Virus record (IMG/VR): IMGVR_UViG_3300006752_000216
Location: 1-24,660 of that record
Reading direction: 5' to 3' (one strand)
DNA from: a virus
Length of the DNA: 24,660 nucleotides
Shown here: positions 12,268-18,888 of the stretch, one piece after another
Layout of the letters: each line of letters starts with the position of its first letter
Position numbering within the stretch: the stretch's first letter is position 1
Position numbers and translations under genes: made by a program
The notes under the pieces: model-generated
Database searches by the model: none
What the model saw: the letters and a program-made list of their open reading frames with translations, nothing else
What the model was told of the DNA's origin: nothing

Positions 12268-13381
12268 ATGGGATAGAGAAGGTGCATTAGCATTACTTGA
12301 AGAATATAAGGCTTTTTGGGGACCAAGTAAAAATTCTCAATTCGGCATTACAGGTAGGCCGGATGCCAACACTGGAAAGGTTAATGCTAAGTCTGTTTAT
12401 CTTTCGGTAGAAAATCATGGCCGTGTAGGAATGTCAAGAAAAAATATAGACTTTTCAGGTGGCGGAGCAATTTTAGAAAAACTCAAATCTTTCTTGGAGA
12501 GAGAAACCTTCCTCGAAGAAGACCTTCTTGATTTTGATGACATGGAAAGAGATTTAGCGAGAATAGAAACAAGGCCGGGTCGTAATCCCGCAAATATTAA
12601 ATTTAGAACTATGATTTCTTTTAAACCTCCGGCAGGTGAAGATGATGAACCTGAAATAGAAAGAGGTGTGGTAGCGGGTCATTTTTTGACAGTCCCGTAT
12701 TGGGAATACCGCCAATGGAAAGCGGAGAAAATTAACGAAGCCTTCGCAAGTGAAAAGCCTAAACCCGAATGGTATGCTTTTTCTAAAGAAGGTGGCGAGC
12801 CACCTCAAAACAAAGCAAAGCCTCCACTTTGGCAAGCAATCTTAGGTGAAAAAAATAGCCTAAAAAGTTTGGTTGCTGATATTAAAGAAATAGTTGAAAA
12901 GAGTATGGGGCCGGGTTCAGCACCTATAAAAATTGATGTTAATGCTAATTTAGGCTCAAGAACAGCAGAAAGATTGGCTACGGTAGCCGGATTAAATAAA
13001 GCAATACGAGAAGTTATGGCTGATGGAACTATTTACACAAAAGGTAGAAGATTCCCCGTAAAAAGTAGACTTAACGATGCGGTGAGAAATAAAACATTTA
13101 ACATTAGTTCTTCAGACCTCGCAATACTTGTAGATACCTGCACTGTCAAAATTGAAGGTGAGCGTGTTGAGATTGACGAAGTGGTTAATTACGAAAAAAT
13201 AAATAATATTACAATGCGTTTTCCTAAGAGTAATAAAACTCTTAATGCGGTTGTTCGTGCCGTTATGGGTGAACAAATGGAAACATTCAAAGTTCCCGGA
13301 AGCACCGAGGGAGATGGAATTACTCTCAAGCAACTCGATGCCATGGAAGCATTTAGCAATTTAATGAAGGTGATAAAGTGA
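12260..13381 (+). CDS. Hypothetical protein (373 aa)
   Basis: ATG 12260 (MFEWDREGALALLEEYKAFW) is chosen over an in-frame ATG at 12215 because a GAGGAGGAAGAGG site lies right upstream and the overlap with the previous gene is only 8 nt. The protein is soluble and mixed alpha/beta, with a Lys/Pro-rich middle (KPPLWQAILGEKNSLKSLV) and a beta-rich C-terminal half (NYEKINNITMRFPKSNKTL). The start has Trp and Leu but does not fit the tag. Its place in the late operon suggests a virion or assembly protein; family not recognised. Confidence 0.82.
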   Translation: MFEWDREGALALLEEYKAFWGPSKNSQFGITGRPDANTGKVNAKSVYLSVENHGRVGMSRKNIDFSGGGAILEKLKSFLERETFLEEDLLDFDDMERDLARIETRPGRNPANIKFRTMISFKPPAGEDDEPEIERGVVAGHFLTVPYWEYRQWKAEKINEAFASEKPKPEWYAFSKEGGEPPQNKAKPPLWQAILGEKNSLKSLVADIKEIVEKSMGPGSAPIKIDVNANLGSRTAERLATVAGLNKAIREVMADGTIYTKGRRFPVKSRLNDAVRNKTFNISSSDLAILVDTCTVKIEGERVEIDEVVNYEKINNITMRFPKSNKTLNAVVRAVMGEQMETFKVPGSTEGDGITLKQLDAMEAFSNLMKVIK

Positions 13382-13923
13382 ACAACAGTAGAGGCCCGTT
13401 AAATAGTAGTGGAAATTGGTGGTCGATTATTAAAGCGTATAAAGATATATTGTCATATCATTTACCCTTATTGGAAAGAATAATTAATGAATCGGATGAT
13501 GAAGAACTCGTTGAACTCATTGAAGGGTTTATTGAAATTTTTACTGAAGATAAATTCCATCTACATTTAACCCCCGGATTTACCAGTGGTGGTTCGCAGG
13601 GCGTTGGTATGACAGAAGAAACTCCACTATCTAATGAAGAAATATTAGAATTAAATGAATTTACCGAAAGAACGGCGGCTGGAGAAAACCTTACAGAAGA
13701 AGAAAGAAAGCGACAGCAGGATTTATTAGATAACTCCGGTCAAGTTATGCAGGATAACGCCTCATTAGGTGATGATTATATTATGTTCACCTTAACTCAA
13801 TATCCCGGTTTTAAAATATTAGCAGGACCAGTTACGATAGCATTTGGTGATACCACTACTTATGGTATGCAAAGTGGTAATTTATTTAAGAGACAATTAA
13901 GAGAGGCTATTGACAATGCGTAA
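13378..13923 (+). CDS. Acidic protein with tag-like WWSIIK start (181 aa, GTG)
   Basis: Starts at a GTG overlapping the previous stop as GTGA, with GGTGAT upstream. After a short Asn/Ser-rich leader, NWWSIIKAYKDIL (residues 13-25) resembles the tag displaced inward. The middle is acidic and helical (NEEILELNEFTERT), the end beta-rich. No known domain. It precedes the small-terminase-like gene and overlaps it by 8 nt. Confidence 0.8.
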   Translation: MNNSRGPLNSSGNWWSIIKAYKDILSYHLPLLERIINESDDEELVELIEGFIEIFTEDKFHLHLTPGFTSGGSQGVGMTEETPLSNEEILELNEFTERTAAGENLTEEERKRQQDLLDNSGQVMQDNASLGDDYIMFTLTQYPGFKILAGPVTIAFGDTTTYGMQSGNLFKRQLREAIDNA

Positions 13924-14578
13924 AATTCGTAAGTCTTGTCCTCTTTGTAATCATCCTGATAGGGATAACTTAGAAATAGAAATTCTTGAAGGGCGCATGG
14001 ATGCCAATGCTCTTGATAGAGAAGAAGGTTGGAGAGCCGGAACTACAAGAAAACATATGCAGGAACATTTGAATGCGTATCACGATGATTCAAATGATAA
14101 GTGTGCTTTATGTGTTGCGCCAAATAGAAAGGATTTAGAAGCGGCAATTGTAGATGGACATATGAAACCGAGCAGGGTTGCAGAATATTTAGAAGTCGGA
14201 GTCGATTCAATTAACCTACATATGAAAAAACATCTCAAACCTATCGTTCAACAATCGGCGGCATTAGATGTAGCCCGTGTAGAACTAAATGAAATTGACC
14301 TACTTTCGCAAAATGTTTCAATGTTGCAGGGTAAGATTCAACAATTTATTTTAGACAATGAAGATTTAGATTTCAAGACAGTGGATTCTTTAGTAAAACT
14401 TAGTAAAGAAATTCGTGAGTCGCTAAAGTATGCGCTCGAATTTAAGGGCAAATTAGTACATAAGCGAGAAGAAACAGTGGTGATTCAACAGATTGAAGTT
14501 ATACAAAAGGTTCTTATAGAAAGATACCCCGAAGTATGGACTGAGATACGAGATGATATTGCAGAGAGATTAGCATGA
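13916..14578 (+). CDS. Double zinc-finger/HTH protein, candidate small terminase
   Basis: A 220-aa protein with two tandem repeats of the same unit: C-x2-C-x35-H-x3-H-L (C8, C11, H47, H51; then C63, C66, H102, H106). Each unit holds an acidic helix ending in -G-x-M and a helix-turn-helix-like stretch (PSRVAEYLEVGVDSINLHMK). Small terminases and related phage DNA-binding proteins often have this Cys-pair plus HTH plus HxxxH layout. The C-terminal half is helical and suited to oligomerisation. ATG 13916 has GAGAGG 9 nt upstream; TTG 13910 is the alternative. It lies 9.5 kb from the large terminase, so another DNA-binding role is possible. Confidence 0.7.
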   Translation: MRKIRKSCPLCNHPDRDNLEIEILEGRMDANALDREEGWRAGTTRKHMQEHLNAYHDDSNDKCALCVAPNRKDLEAAIVDGHMKPSRVAEYLEVGVDSINLHMKKHLKPIVQQSAALDVARVELNEIDLLSQNVSMLQGKIQQFILDNEDLDFKTVDSLVKLSKEIRESLKYALEFKGKLVHKREETVVIQQIEVIQKVLIERYPEVWTEIRDDIAERLA

Positions 14579-15207
14579 ATTGGTTTGATATTTTAAAAAT
14601 TTCTTTCAAGCCGGTAGACCGTGATAGACCTGCACCGAGAATTAGAATGGGTGAAAGTCTTATGGGAGAAACTGCCAGTTATAACACAGCGACCGGAGAA
14701 ACTGTTATTTCTCCTAATCCTAATGTGACACCGGAGAAACTTGCCTTAGTATTAGCACATGAATCAACACATGAAGCCCAATTTAATACGGAACCAATAA
14801 TGAGGGAAATTGTTGATACCTCTGGAGATGCTATTATTTCCTTTGTATTAAGTGTGAGAGAAACACCTATCCAAAACTTATCTATAAATATGTTGGTAAG
14901 AGCATTAGATGATGTAGAATTTAACATAGGAAATGCTATAAAAACATATTTAGAACAAGAAATGGCAATAGAAACACAGGCCTACTCATTAGAGAGAAAT
15001 TTTGAAACACGAGAAGGTAGAAATAGATTTGCTCAATTTATTTTATCTTCTTTTGAGGCAAGAATTATAGGAACAATGGGAGCGGCAAATATGCAGCCAG
15101 AAAAAATCCCTATGGTTATGGAAGCACTTATTCAAGTTATAGAACCTACCGTTAGAAGAATTTTTGAATCCTTTGTAATAAAGTTAAAAAGGGGTGAGAG
15201 GCGATGA
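14575..15207 (+). CDS. Tagged HExxH zinc metallopeptidase-like protein (210 aa)
   Basis: After the tag MNWFDILKI, residues 39-70 read ATGETVISPNPNVTPEKLAL and then VLAHESTHEAQF, a zinc-peptidase motif H62-E63-x-x-H66. A downstream Glu in AIETQAY (E133) is a plausible third zinc ligand. The lead-in (TGE-x-x-I-x-P-N...TPE-x-LA-x-x-LAHE-x-TH) resembles minimal metallopeptidases of phages and bacteria. The rest is helical, with no signal peptide. In this operon it could process virion proteins, possibly removing the shared tag, or act after injection. It overlaps both neighbours by ATGA. Confidence 0.75.
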   Translation: MNWFDILKISFKPVDRDRPAPRIRMGESLMGETASYNTATGETVISPNPNVTPEKLALVLAHESTHEAQFNTEPIMREIVDTSGDAIISFVLSVRETPIQNLSINMLVRALDDVEFNIGNAIKTYLEQEMAIETQAYSLERNFETREGRNRFAQFILSSFEARIIGTMGAANMQPEKIPMVMEALIQVIEPTVRRIFESFVIKLKRGERR

Positions 15208-15563
15208 AGTGGCAAGACATTTTAAAATTTGACGACCCAACGGCCCTATTTGAAGACCTTCGTAGAGAAATTGTAGAATACTTTCCACCTCGTTATATTG
15301 GTGATGCAAACCAACCGAACTCAATTATAGGTATTATATTTCATTTAATAGATTATTTAGAAAGTCCTATGTATTCGGAAGAACGAACTCAAGGTGTATT
15401 AATTACTTTGTTAAGAAAAATTGGCGCAAAGCAGGAAGAATTTATGGAAGACGAAGGGCATGATGAAGCATTTGAAGACGGCAATACACTTTTCTATAAC
15501 ACAGTTGCAGGGATAATTGATGCGATTAGTGAAGCATTGAAATTTAGGGGGGAAAACACATGA
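15204..15563 (+). CDS. Tagged small protein MKWQDILK (119 aa)
   Basis: The tag MKWQDILKF is followed by an acidic, helical body (FEDLRREIVEYF; DEGHDEAFEDGNTLFYNTVA) with no metal or catalytic motif. ATGA overlaps on both sides bind it to the peptidase gene and the next tagged gene. Function unknown. Confidence 0.8.
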   Translation: MKWQDILKFDDPTALFEDLRREIVEYFPPRYIGDANQPNSIIGIIFHLIDYLESPMYSEERTQGVLITLLRKIGAKQEEFMEDEGHDEAFEDGNTLFYNTVAGIIDAISEALKFRGENT

Positions 15564-15784
15564 GTTGGGAAAATATACTTAAACTTGATTGGCGTGAAAT
15601 GCTGGATTCTTATATAACCGAGGACAGTTTATTTGAAAACATTTATAAACACCTTACAGACAGTCTTGGTTATAACGCGCCGTCGAAAGACGAGGTTATC
15701 GACTACTTAGAAGAAAATTACGAGAGACATAAATTATGGAAAAACTTATGGAGTGAGAAAAATGACATGGAAAAATACAATTAA
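15560..15784 (+). CDS. Tagged small protein MSWENILK (74 aa)
   Basis: Tag MSWENILKL, then an acidic-aromatic helical body ending LWSEKNDMEKYN. Its start overlaps the previous stop as ATGA; the next gene starts 23 nt before its end. No recognised family. Confidence 0.78.
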   Translation: MSWENILKLDWREMLDSYITEDSLFENIYKHLTDSLGYNAPSKDEVIDYLEENYERHKLWKNLWSEKNDMEKYN

Positions 15785-15974
15785 GAAAGAATACGGAATG
15801 CCTGATGATGAAGACCTTTTTAATAAATTAGGCATATTACAGAACAGGATTCAATATGCAATAGAATATGCTGAAAAGTTAAAAGGAAATGAAAGAGGCG
15901 AATTGAAAGAAATTATCGCTATTTTATCACAAGCAGAAGAATTGGCGCTTAAAGCAGCAGACAATTTGATGTGA
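15762..15974 (+). CDS. Tagged small helical protein MTWKNTIKK (70 aa)
   Basis: ATG 15762 is chosen over a GTG at 15753 because it exposes a tag variant, MTWKNTIKKEYG, and leaves GAGTGAG as ribosome site. The body is two or three amphipathic helices rich in Ala, Glu and Leu (a possible coiled coil). Function unknown. Confidence 0.75.
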   Translation: MTWKNTIKKEYGMPDDEDLFNKLGILQNRIQYAIEYAEKLKGNERGELKEIIAILSQAEELALKAADNLM

Positions 15975-15979
15975 TTATT

Positions 15980-16201
15980 ATGACATGGACAGACATTACT
16001 AAAAACCTTACACCTGAACAAGTAAGAACTATGGAAAACGGTGTTAAAAAAACAGGCGTTTGTCGTAGATGTAATAGAAGTGTTAAAACTTGGCAACCAT
16101 GTCCTATGAACTTACCAGCCTTACCGATAAAACCTAATTGTCCAATGAAGACTGAATATAAGGACTCAAATCGTAGAGGTCCATTTACTGCGAGGGATTA
16201 A
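15980..16201 (+). CDS. Tagged Cys-containing small protein MTWTDITK (73 aa)
   Basis: The preferred ATG gives MTWTDITKNLTPEQ, a tag variant; a GTG at 15971 is an alternative. Downstream, GVCRRCNRSVKTWQPCP and PNCPMK provide C-x2-C plus two further cysteines, a likely zinc site. The next gene begins one base after the stop. Confidence 0.75.
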   Translation: MTWTDITKNLTPEQVRTMENGVKKTGVCRRCNRSVKTWQPCPMNLPALPIKPNCPMKTEYKDSNRRGPFTARD

Positions 16202-16202
16202 C

Positions 16203-16406
16203 TTGCAATGGTTTCAGATTTTAAAGATTAAAATTATCGGTAAAAAATTTTCCGTTGATGGTAAGACCTACCACTTTAATCCTGAACAAGTTAAAGAATA
16301 TAAAAAAGAATATAATAACCCTCTTATTTCACGAGCAGATAGTAATTCTAAAAAACGAATTGCGTTAAGAAATGTTATTAGAAAATATAATATTAGGGGT
16401 GTATAA
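16203..16406 (+). CDS. Tagged basic small protein MQWFQILK (67 aa, TTG start)
   Basis: The frame starts at TTG one base after the previous stop. The tag itself (MQWFQILKIK) supports this unusual start: no in-frame ATG exists in the tag region, and starting later would delete it. The body is basic and Tyr/Lys-rich, which suggests nucleic-acid contact. No family recognised. Confidence 0.72.
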   Translation: MQWFQILKIKIIGKKFSVDGKTYHFNPEQVKEYKKEYNNPLISRADSNSKKRIALRNVIRKYNIRGV

Positions 16407-16407
16407 C

Positions 16408-16620
16408 ATGTGGTTCGATACATTGCGTAAAAAAAGTAAAGCCCGACGAAAAAAGGGTAGTAAGCAATATAAGAAAAAGAAATCTAAGGCAAAAAAAGAC
16501 GCTTGTTATCGCAAGGTAAGAAGTCGTTATAAAAAATGGCCTTCCGCTTATGCTTCCGGTGCTTTAGTTCAATGTCGTAAAAAGGGTGCGGCTAATTGGG
16601 GCAATTCAAAAAAGAAGTGA
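16408..16620 (+). CDS. Tagged very basic protein with WPSAYASG motif (70 aa)
   Basis: ATG 16408 (MWFDTLRKKSKARRKKGSKQ) has GGGGTG upstream and gives a short tag variant. A long Lys/Arg tract follows, then CYRKVRSRYKKWPSAYASGA and LVQCRKKGAANWG. From memory, the 'C-x-K-V-x3-Y-x2-WPSAYASGALVxCR' block recurs in phage and large-virus proteins of unknown function, with the two Cys perhaps binding metal. Charge alone suggests DNA binding, as for a packaged condensing protein. An upstream ATG at 16372 would overlap the previous gene by 35 nt and is disfavoured. Confidence 0.8.
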   Translation: MWFDTLRKKSKARRKKGSKQYKKKKSKAKKDACYRKVRSRYKKWPSAYASGALVQCRKKGAANWGNSKKK

Positions 16621-16624
16621 TAAC

Positions 16625-17464
16625 ATGTGGCGGGAAATACTCAAGGAAGAATCCAAATGGATGAATAGTCTTTCTGCGAGTAAGCAAAAACTTCTTGATT
16701 CCGAACCTTCTTTTGAAGTAGACATTCCTAAACTTTCATTTCCCGATAACGAAGAAGAACTACCAAAGGTTCTAAAAATTATGGAAGGTCAAGACTTAGA
16801 TAAAAAAACTATTAACGACTTAGATAAAAATAATCATAAAATGATGCTCGACATTGTTGGAGAGAAAATGTCCGAATGGGGGGATTTTATAGATGATGTG
16901 GATATTCATACCATACGACTTAAAATGAAATACGGTAGAAAGCGACCCTATGAAATCTCGGATAAAATTAAGTCTATTACAAATACGGATGACACACCTT
17001 CTTTTCCAAGCGGCCACGCTATTGAAGCATATGCGTTGGCTAAAGTTCTCGGTGAGAAATACCCCGATAAGAAAAAGGAACTTAATACTATGGCAGATTC
17101 AATTTCTCTCTCCCGTGTTCAAATGGGAAATCATTATCCAAGTGATATAGAAGCAGGTAAAAAGGTAGGACTTATGCTTGCTGATGCGTATTTAGATATT
17201 TCTAAATCTTGGGAAGATATTCTACAAAGTGGCGATAACTTTAAGAGAGAGAAGTCCGAAGGCTTACATGGGTGGTTTTCTCGACGAGGCGGAAAAGAAG
17301 GTAAAGGAAAGAAAACACAGGGAGGATGGATTGACTGTTCTTCATGTGGAAAGAAAAACGGACCTAAGCCTTGTGGAAGAAAAGATGCTTCAAAGGGTAG
17401 AAAGAGAAGATGCCGCCCTACCTGTGCGGCCTGTAAAACTTACAAAAGGAGGAAAGGAAAATGA
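16625..17464 (+). CDS. Tagged PAP2-type phosphatase fused to Cys/Lys-rich domain
   Basis: A 279-aa protein starting MWREILKEE. Residues 100-174 carry all three PAP2 (phosphatidic acid phosphatase/haloperoxidase) motifs: K-x6-RP (K100, R107, P108), PSGH (128-131) and SR-x5-H-x3-D (S163, R164, H170, D174). No membrane helix is present, so it is a soluble phosphatase of the acid-phosphatase kind. After an internal tag-like SWEDILQ (195-201) comes a basic domain, GLHGWFSRRGGK then GWIDCSSCGKK, KPCGRK and CRPTCAAC. This pattern is known from phage proteins of unknown function. The substrate is unknown; lipid, nucleotide or polyphosphate are options. Confidence 0.83.
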   Translation: MWREILKEESKWMNSLSASKQKLLDSEPSFEVDIPKLSFPDNEEELPKVLKIMEGQDLDKKTINDLDKNNHKMMLDIVGEKMSEWGDFIDDVDIHTIRLKMKYGRKRPYEISDKIKSITNTDDTPSFPSGHAIEAYALAKVLGEKYPDKKKELNTMADSISLSRVQMGNHYPSDIEAGKKVGLMLADAYLDISKSWEDILQSGDNFKREKSEGLHGWFSRRGGKEGKGKKTQGGWIDCSSCGKKNGPKPCGRKDASKGRKRRCRPTCAACKTYKRRKGK

Positions 17465-18225
17465 GTTGGCAAGATATATTAAAAAGAAAGTGGGATAAAA
17501 TTGAGGCCAAAAAGCGTAAGGTTTCCGACGACGGCCATGTTGAAGGTTTCGTTAACAGAAAGGAAAAGTTTAGCGGCACACTACCCGCAGGTGAATATTT
17601 AATAATGGATAATAAAAGTTTTGATAAAGAAATATTTAACGGTAAAGATATGAGTAATCAAAAAGAAACAAAATATACCGAGATGGAATATCCTCCTAAG
17701 AGAGATGATAGAGGTCGTTTAGTAGAACAAAGAGTCACACCCAAAGAAGCAAGGGAGAGTAATAAATATGGTCGAACTGGTCGTTCTAAATTTGAAGGTG
17801 TAGCCCAAGCGGGGCAAAGAAAGAAAGATGAATATGAATTAGACTTAACTAAACCTACACCTAAACCAAGTGGTAAAGGTAAATTTACAATGAAAACTGG
17901 TAAGAAAAGAACTCCTATTAGATTAAAGAAGGTTTCTTTTAAGAACTCTAGTTTTAGACAAGCACAGTTTGGTTTTTATCGAAAAGAAGACCCTTCAGGT
18001 GTAATTAAACTGTGCAACTTTAGTCGTGCTAATTTTAATGGGGCTAAGATGACAAATGTAACATTTGAGGATTGTGATTTTAGGGGTGTAGATTTATCTA
18101 AACTTGCAGTAGTAAGAAATGTCACATTAGTTCGCTGTAATGTTCGAGGGGCTTCACTACATAAGGGTATAAAAAATATAGAACCCCGTAATGCTGACAA
18201 GATGTATCAAGGTAAGAGGAAGTGA
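17461..18225 (+). CDS. Tagged pentapeptide-repeat protein (254 aa)
   Basis: Starts MSWQDILKRKWDK, the most typical tag. A long basic linker follows. Residues about 152-235 show pentapeptide repeats with Phe or Leu at the centre and Ala/Cys/Val before it (VSFKNSSFRQAQF; CNFSRANFNGAKMTNVTF; CDFRGVDL; CNVRGASL), which fold as a right-handed square helix. Some such proteins mimic DNA and bind gyrase, others are structural. Overlaps the previous stop as ATGA; its own ribosome site is AAAGGAGG. Confidence 0.82.
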   Translation: MSWQDILKRKWDKIEAKKRKVSDDGHVEGFVNRKEKFSGTLPAGEYLIMDNKSFDKEIFNGKDMSNQKETKYTEMEYPPKRDDRGRLVEQRVTPKEARESNKYGRTGRSKFEGVAQAGQRKKDEYELDLTKPTPKPSGKGKFTMKTGKKRTPIRLKKVSFKNSSFRQAQFGFYRKEDPSGVIKLCNFSRANFNGAKMTNVTFEDCDFRGVDLSKLAVVRNVTLVRCNVRGASLHKGIKNIEPRNADKMYQGKRK

Positions 18226-18229
18226 GAAT

Positions 18230-18652
18230 ATGTGGAAAGACGGTCTAAAGAAAAAGCAAACCAAGTTTGGTTTTCAAAGAACTTTAGCCGGTGAAAGTAT
18301 TGCTAATCTTGACCCGATTGAAGAAGCGGTGAGGCAGAAGGAGAAGGCTGACAAATCTTTATCCGAAAGAAAAAAGCGTGAAGACAAACGATTAAAGGTT
18401 GCCCAGCGTAAAGGTCAAACTACTTTGGAAAAAGAAGATGATTGTATTATTGATACGGATTTACGAATTGATAGATTTGAGGAAATGATACAGATTTGTA
18501 AAGATTTAATAGTGTTAATTAAAAGGGCAGATAATTCTCCAGACACGGATTTTGAACCTCAAATTGTGTCTGCATACAATAGTCTTATGGGAATTAATAA
18601 AGAAATATTTGAAGATTTATTTTGTCTTCGAGACCAATTGAAGGACAAGTAA
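18230..18652 (+). CDS. Tag-variant protein MWKDGLKK (140 aa)
   Basis: ATG 18230 gives MWKDGLKKKQTKFGFQ, a degenerate tag, and avoids a long overlap from an ATG at 18191. The N-terminal half is strongly charged and probably coiled coil (KEKADKSLSERKKREDKRLK). The C-terminal half is helical with three scattered Cys. It closes the tagged operon; a TATA promoter follows at once. Function unknown. Confidence 0.75.
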   Translation: MWKDGLKKKQTKFGFQRTLAGESIANLDPIEEAVRQKEKADKSLSERKKREDKRLKVAQRKGQTTLEKEDDCIIDTDLRIDRFEEMIQICKDLIVLIKRADNSPDTDFEPQIVSAYNSLMGINKEIFEDLFCLRDQLKDK

Positions 18653-18659
18653 TCAAAAA

Positions 18660-18702
18660 ACTATAAATACCCCATTCCTCTAAGAGGTAATTAGGGATTC
18701 AT
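18660..18702 (+). promoter_or_regulatory. TATA promoter with CCTC-TAA-GAGG palindrome
   Basis: TATAAATA (18662-18669), preceded by AAAAAC as a possible BRE, lies about 40 bp before the ATG at 18703, placing a start near 18690-18695. The palindrome CCTC-TAA-GAGG (18677-18687) lies between TATA box and start, a position typical of a repressor site. This promoter would give the structural block independent expression. Confidence 0.6.
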
Positions 18703-18888
18703 ATGAGTACAGAAGATAAAATTGAAGATGCTGCTGATATTGCAGAAGATATTGTAGAGTTGGCAGAAGACTTGGGGCTTATTTCCGAAGGCCAAGAGGC
18801 AAAGTATAAGGCTTTGATTAAGAAGGCGTTACCGAAAGTAATAATTGTTTTGGGTGGAGTTTTGGGAATTTACATGATGCTTAAGTGA
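18703..18888 (+). CDS. Acidic one-helix membrane protein (61 aa)
   Basis: An acidic helical N-terminal part (STEDKIEDAADIAEDIVELA), a short basic stretch (KYKALIKKALPK), then a C-terminal hydrophobic segment (VIIVLGGVLGIYMML, about residues 46-60). The basic residues before the helix suggest a cytoplasmic N-terminus. Candidates are a holin-like or virion membrane protein; neither can be shown. It is first behind a clear promoter and overlaps the next gene by 4 nt. Confidence 0.78.
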   Translation: MSTEDKIEDAADIAEDIVELAEDLGLISEGQEAKYKALIKKALPKVIIVLGGVLGIYMMLK

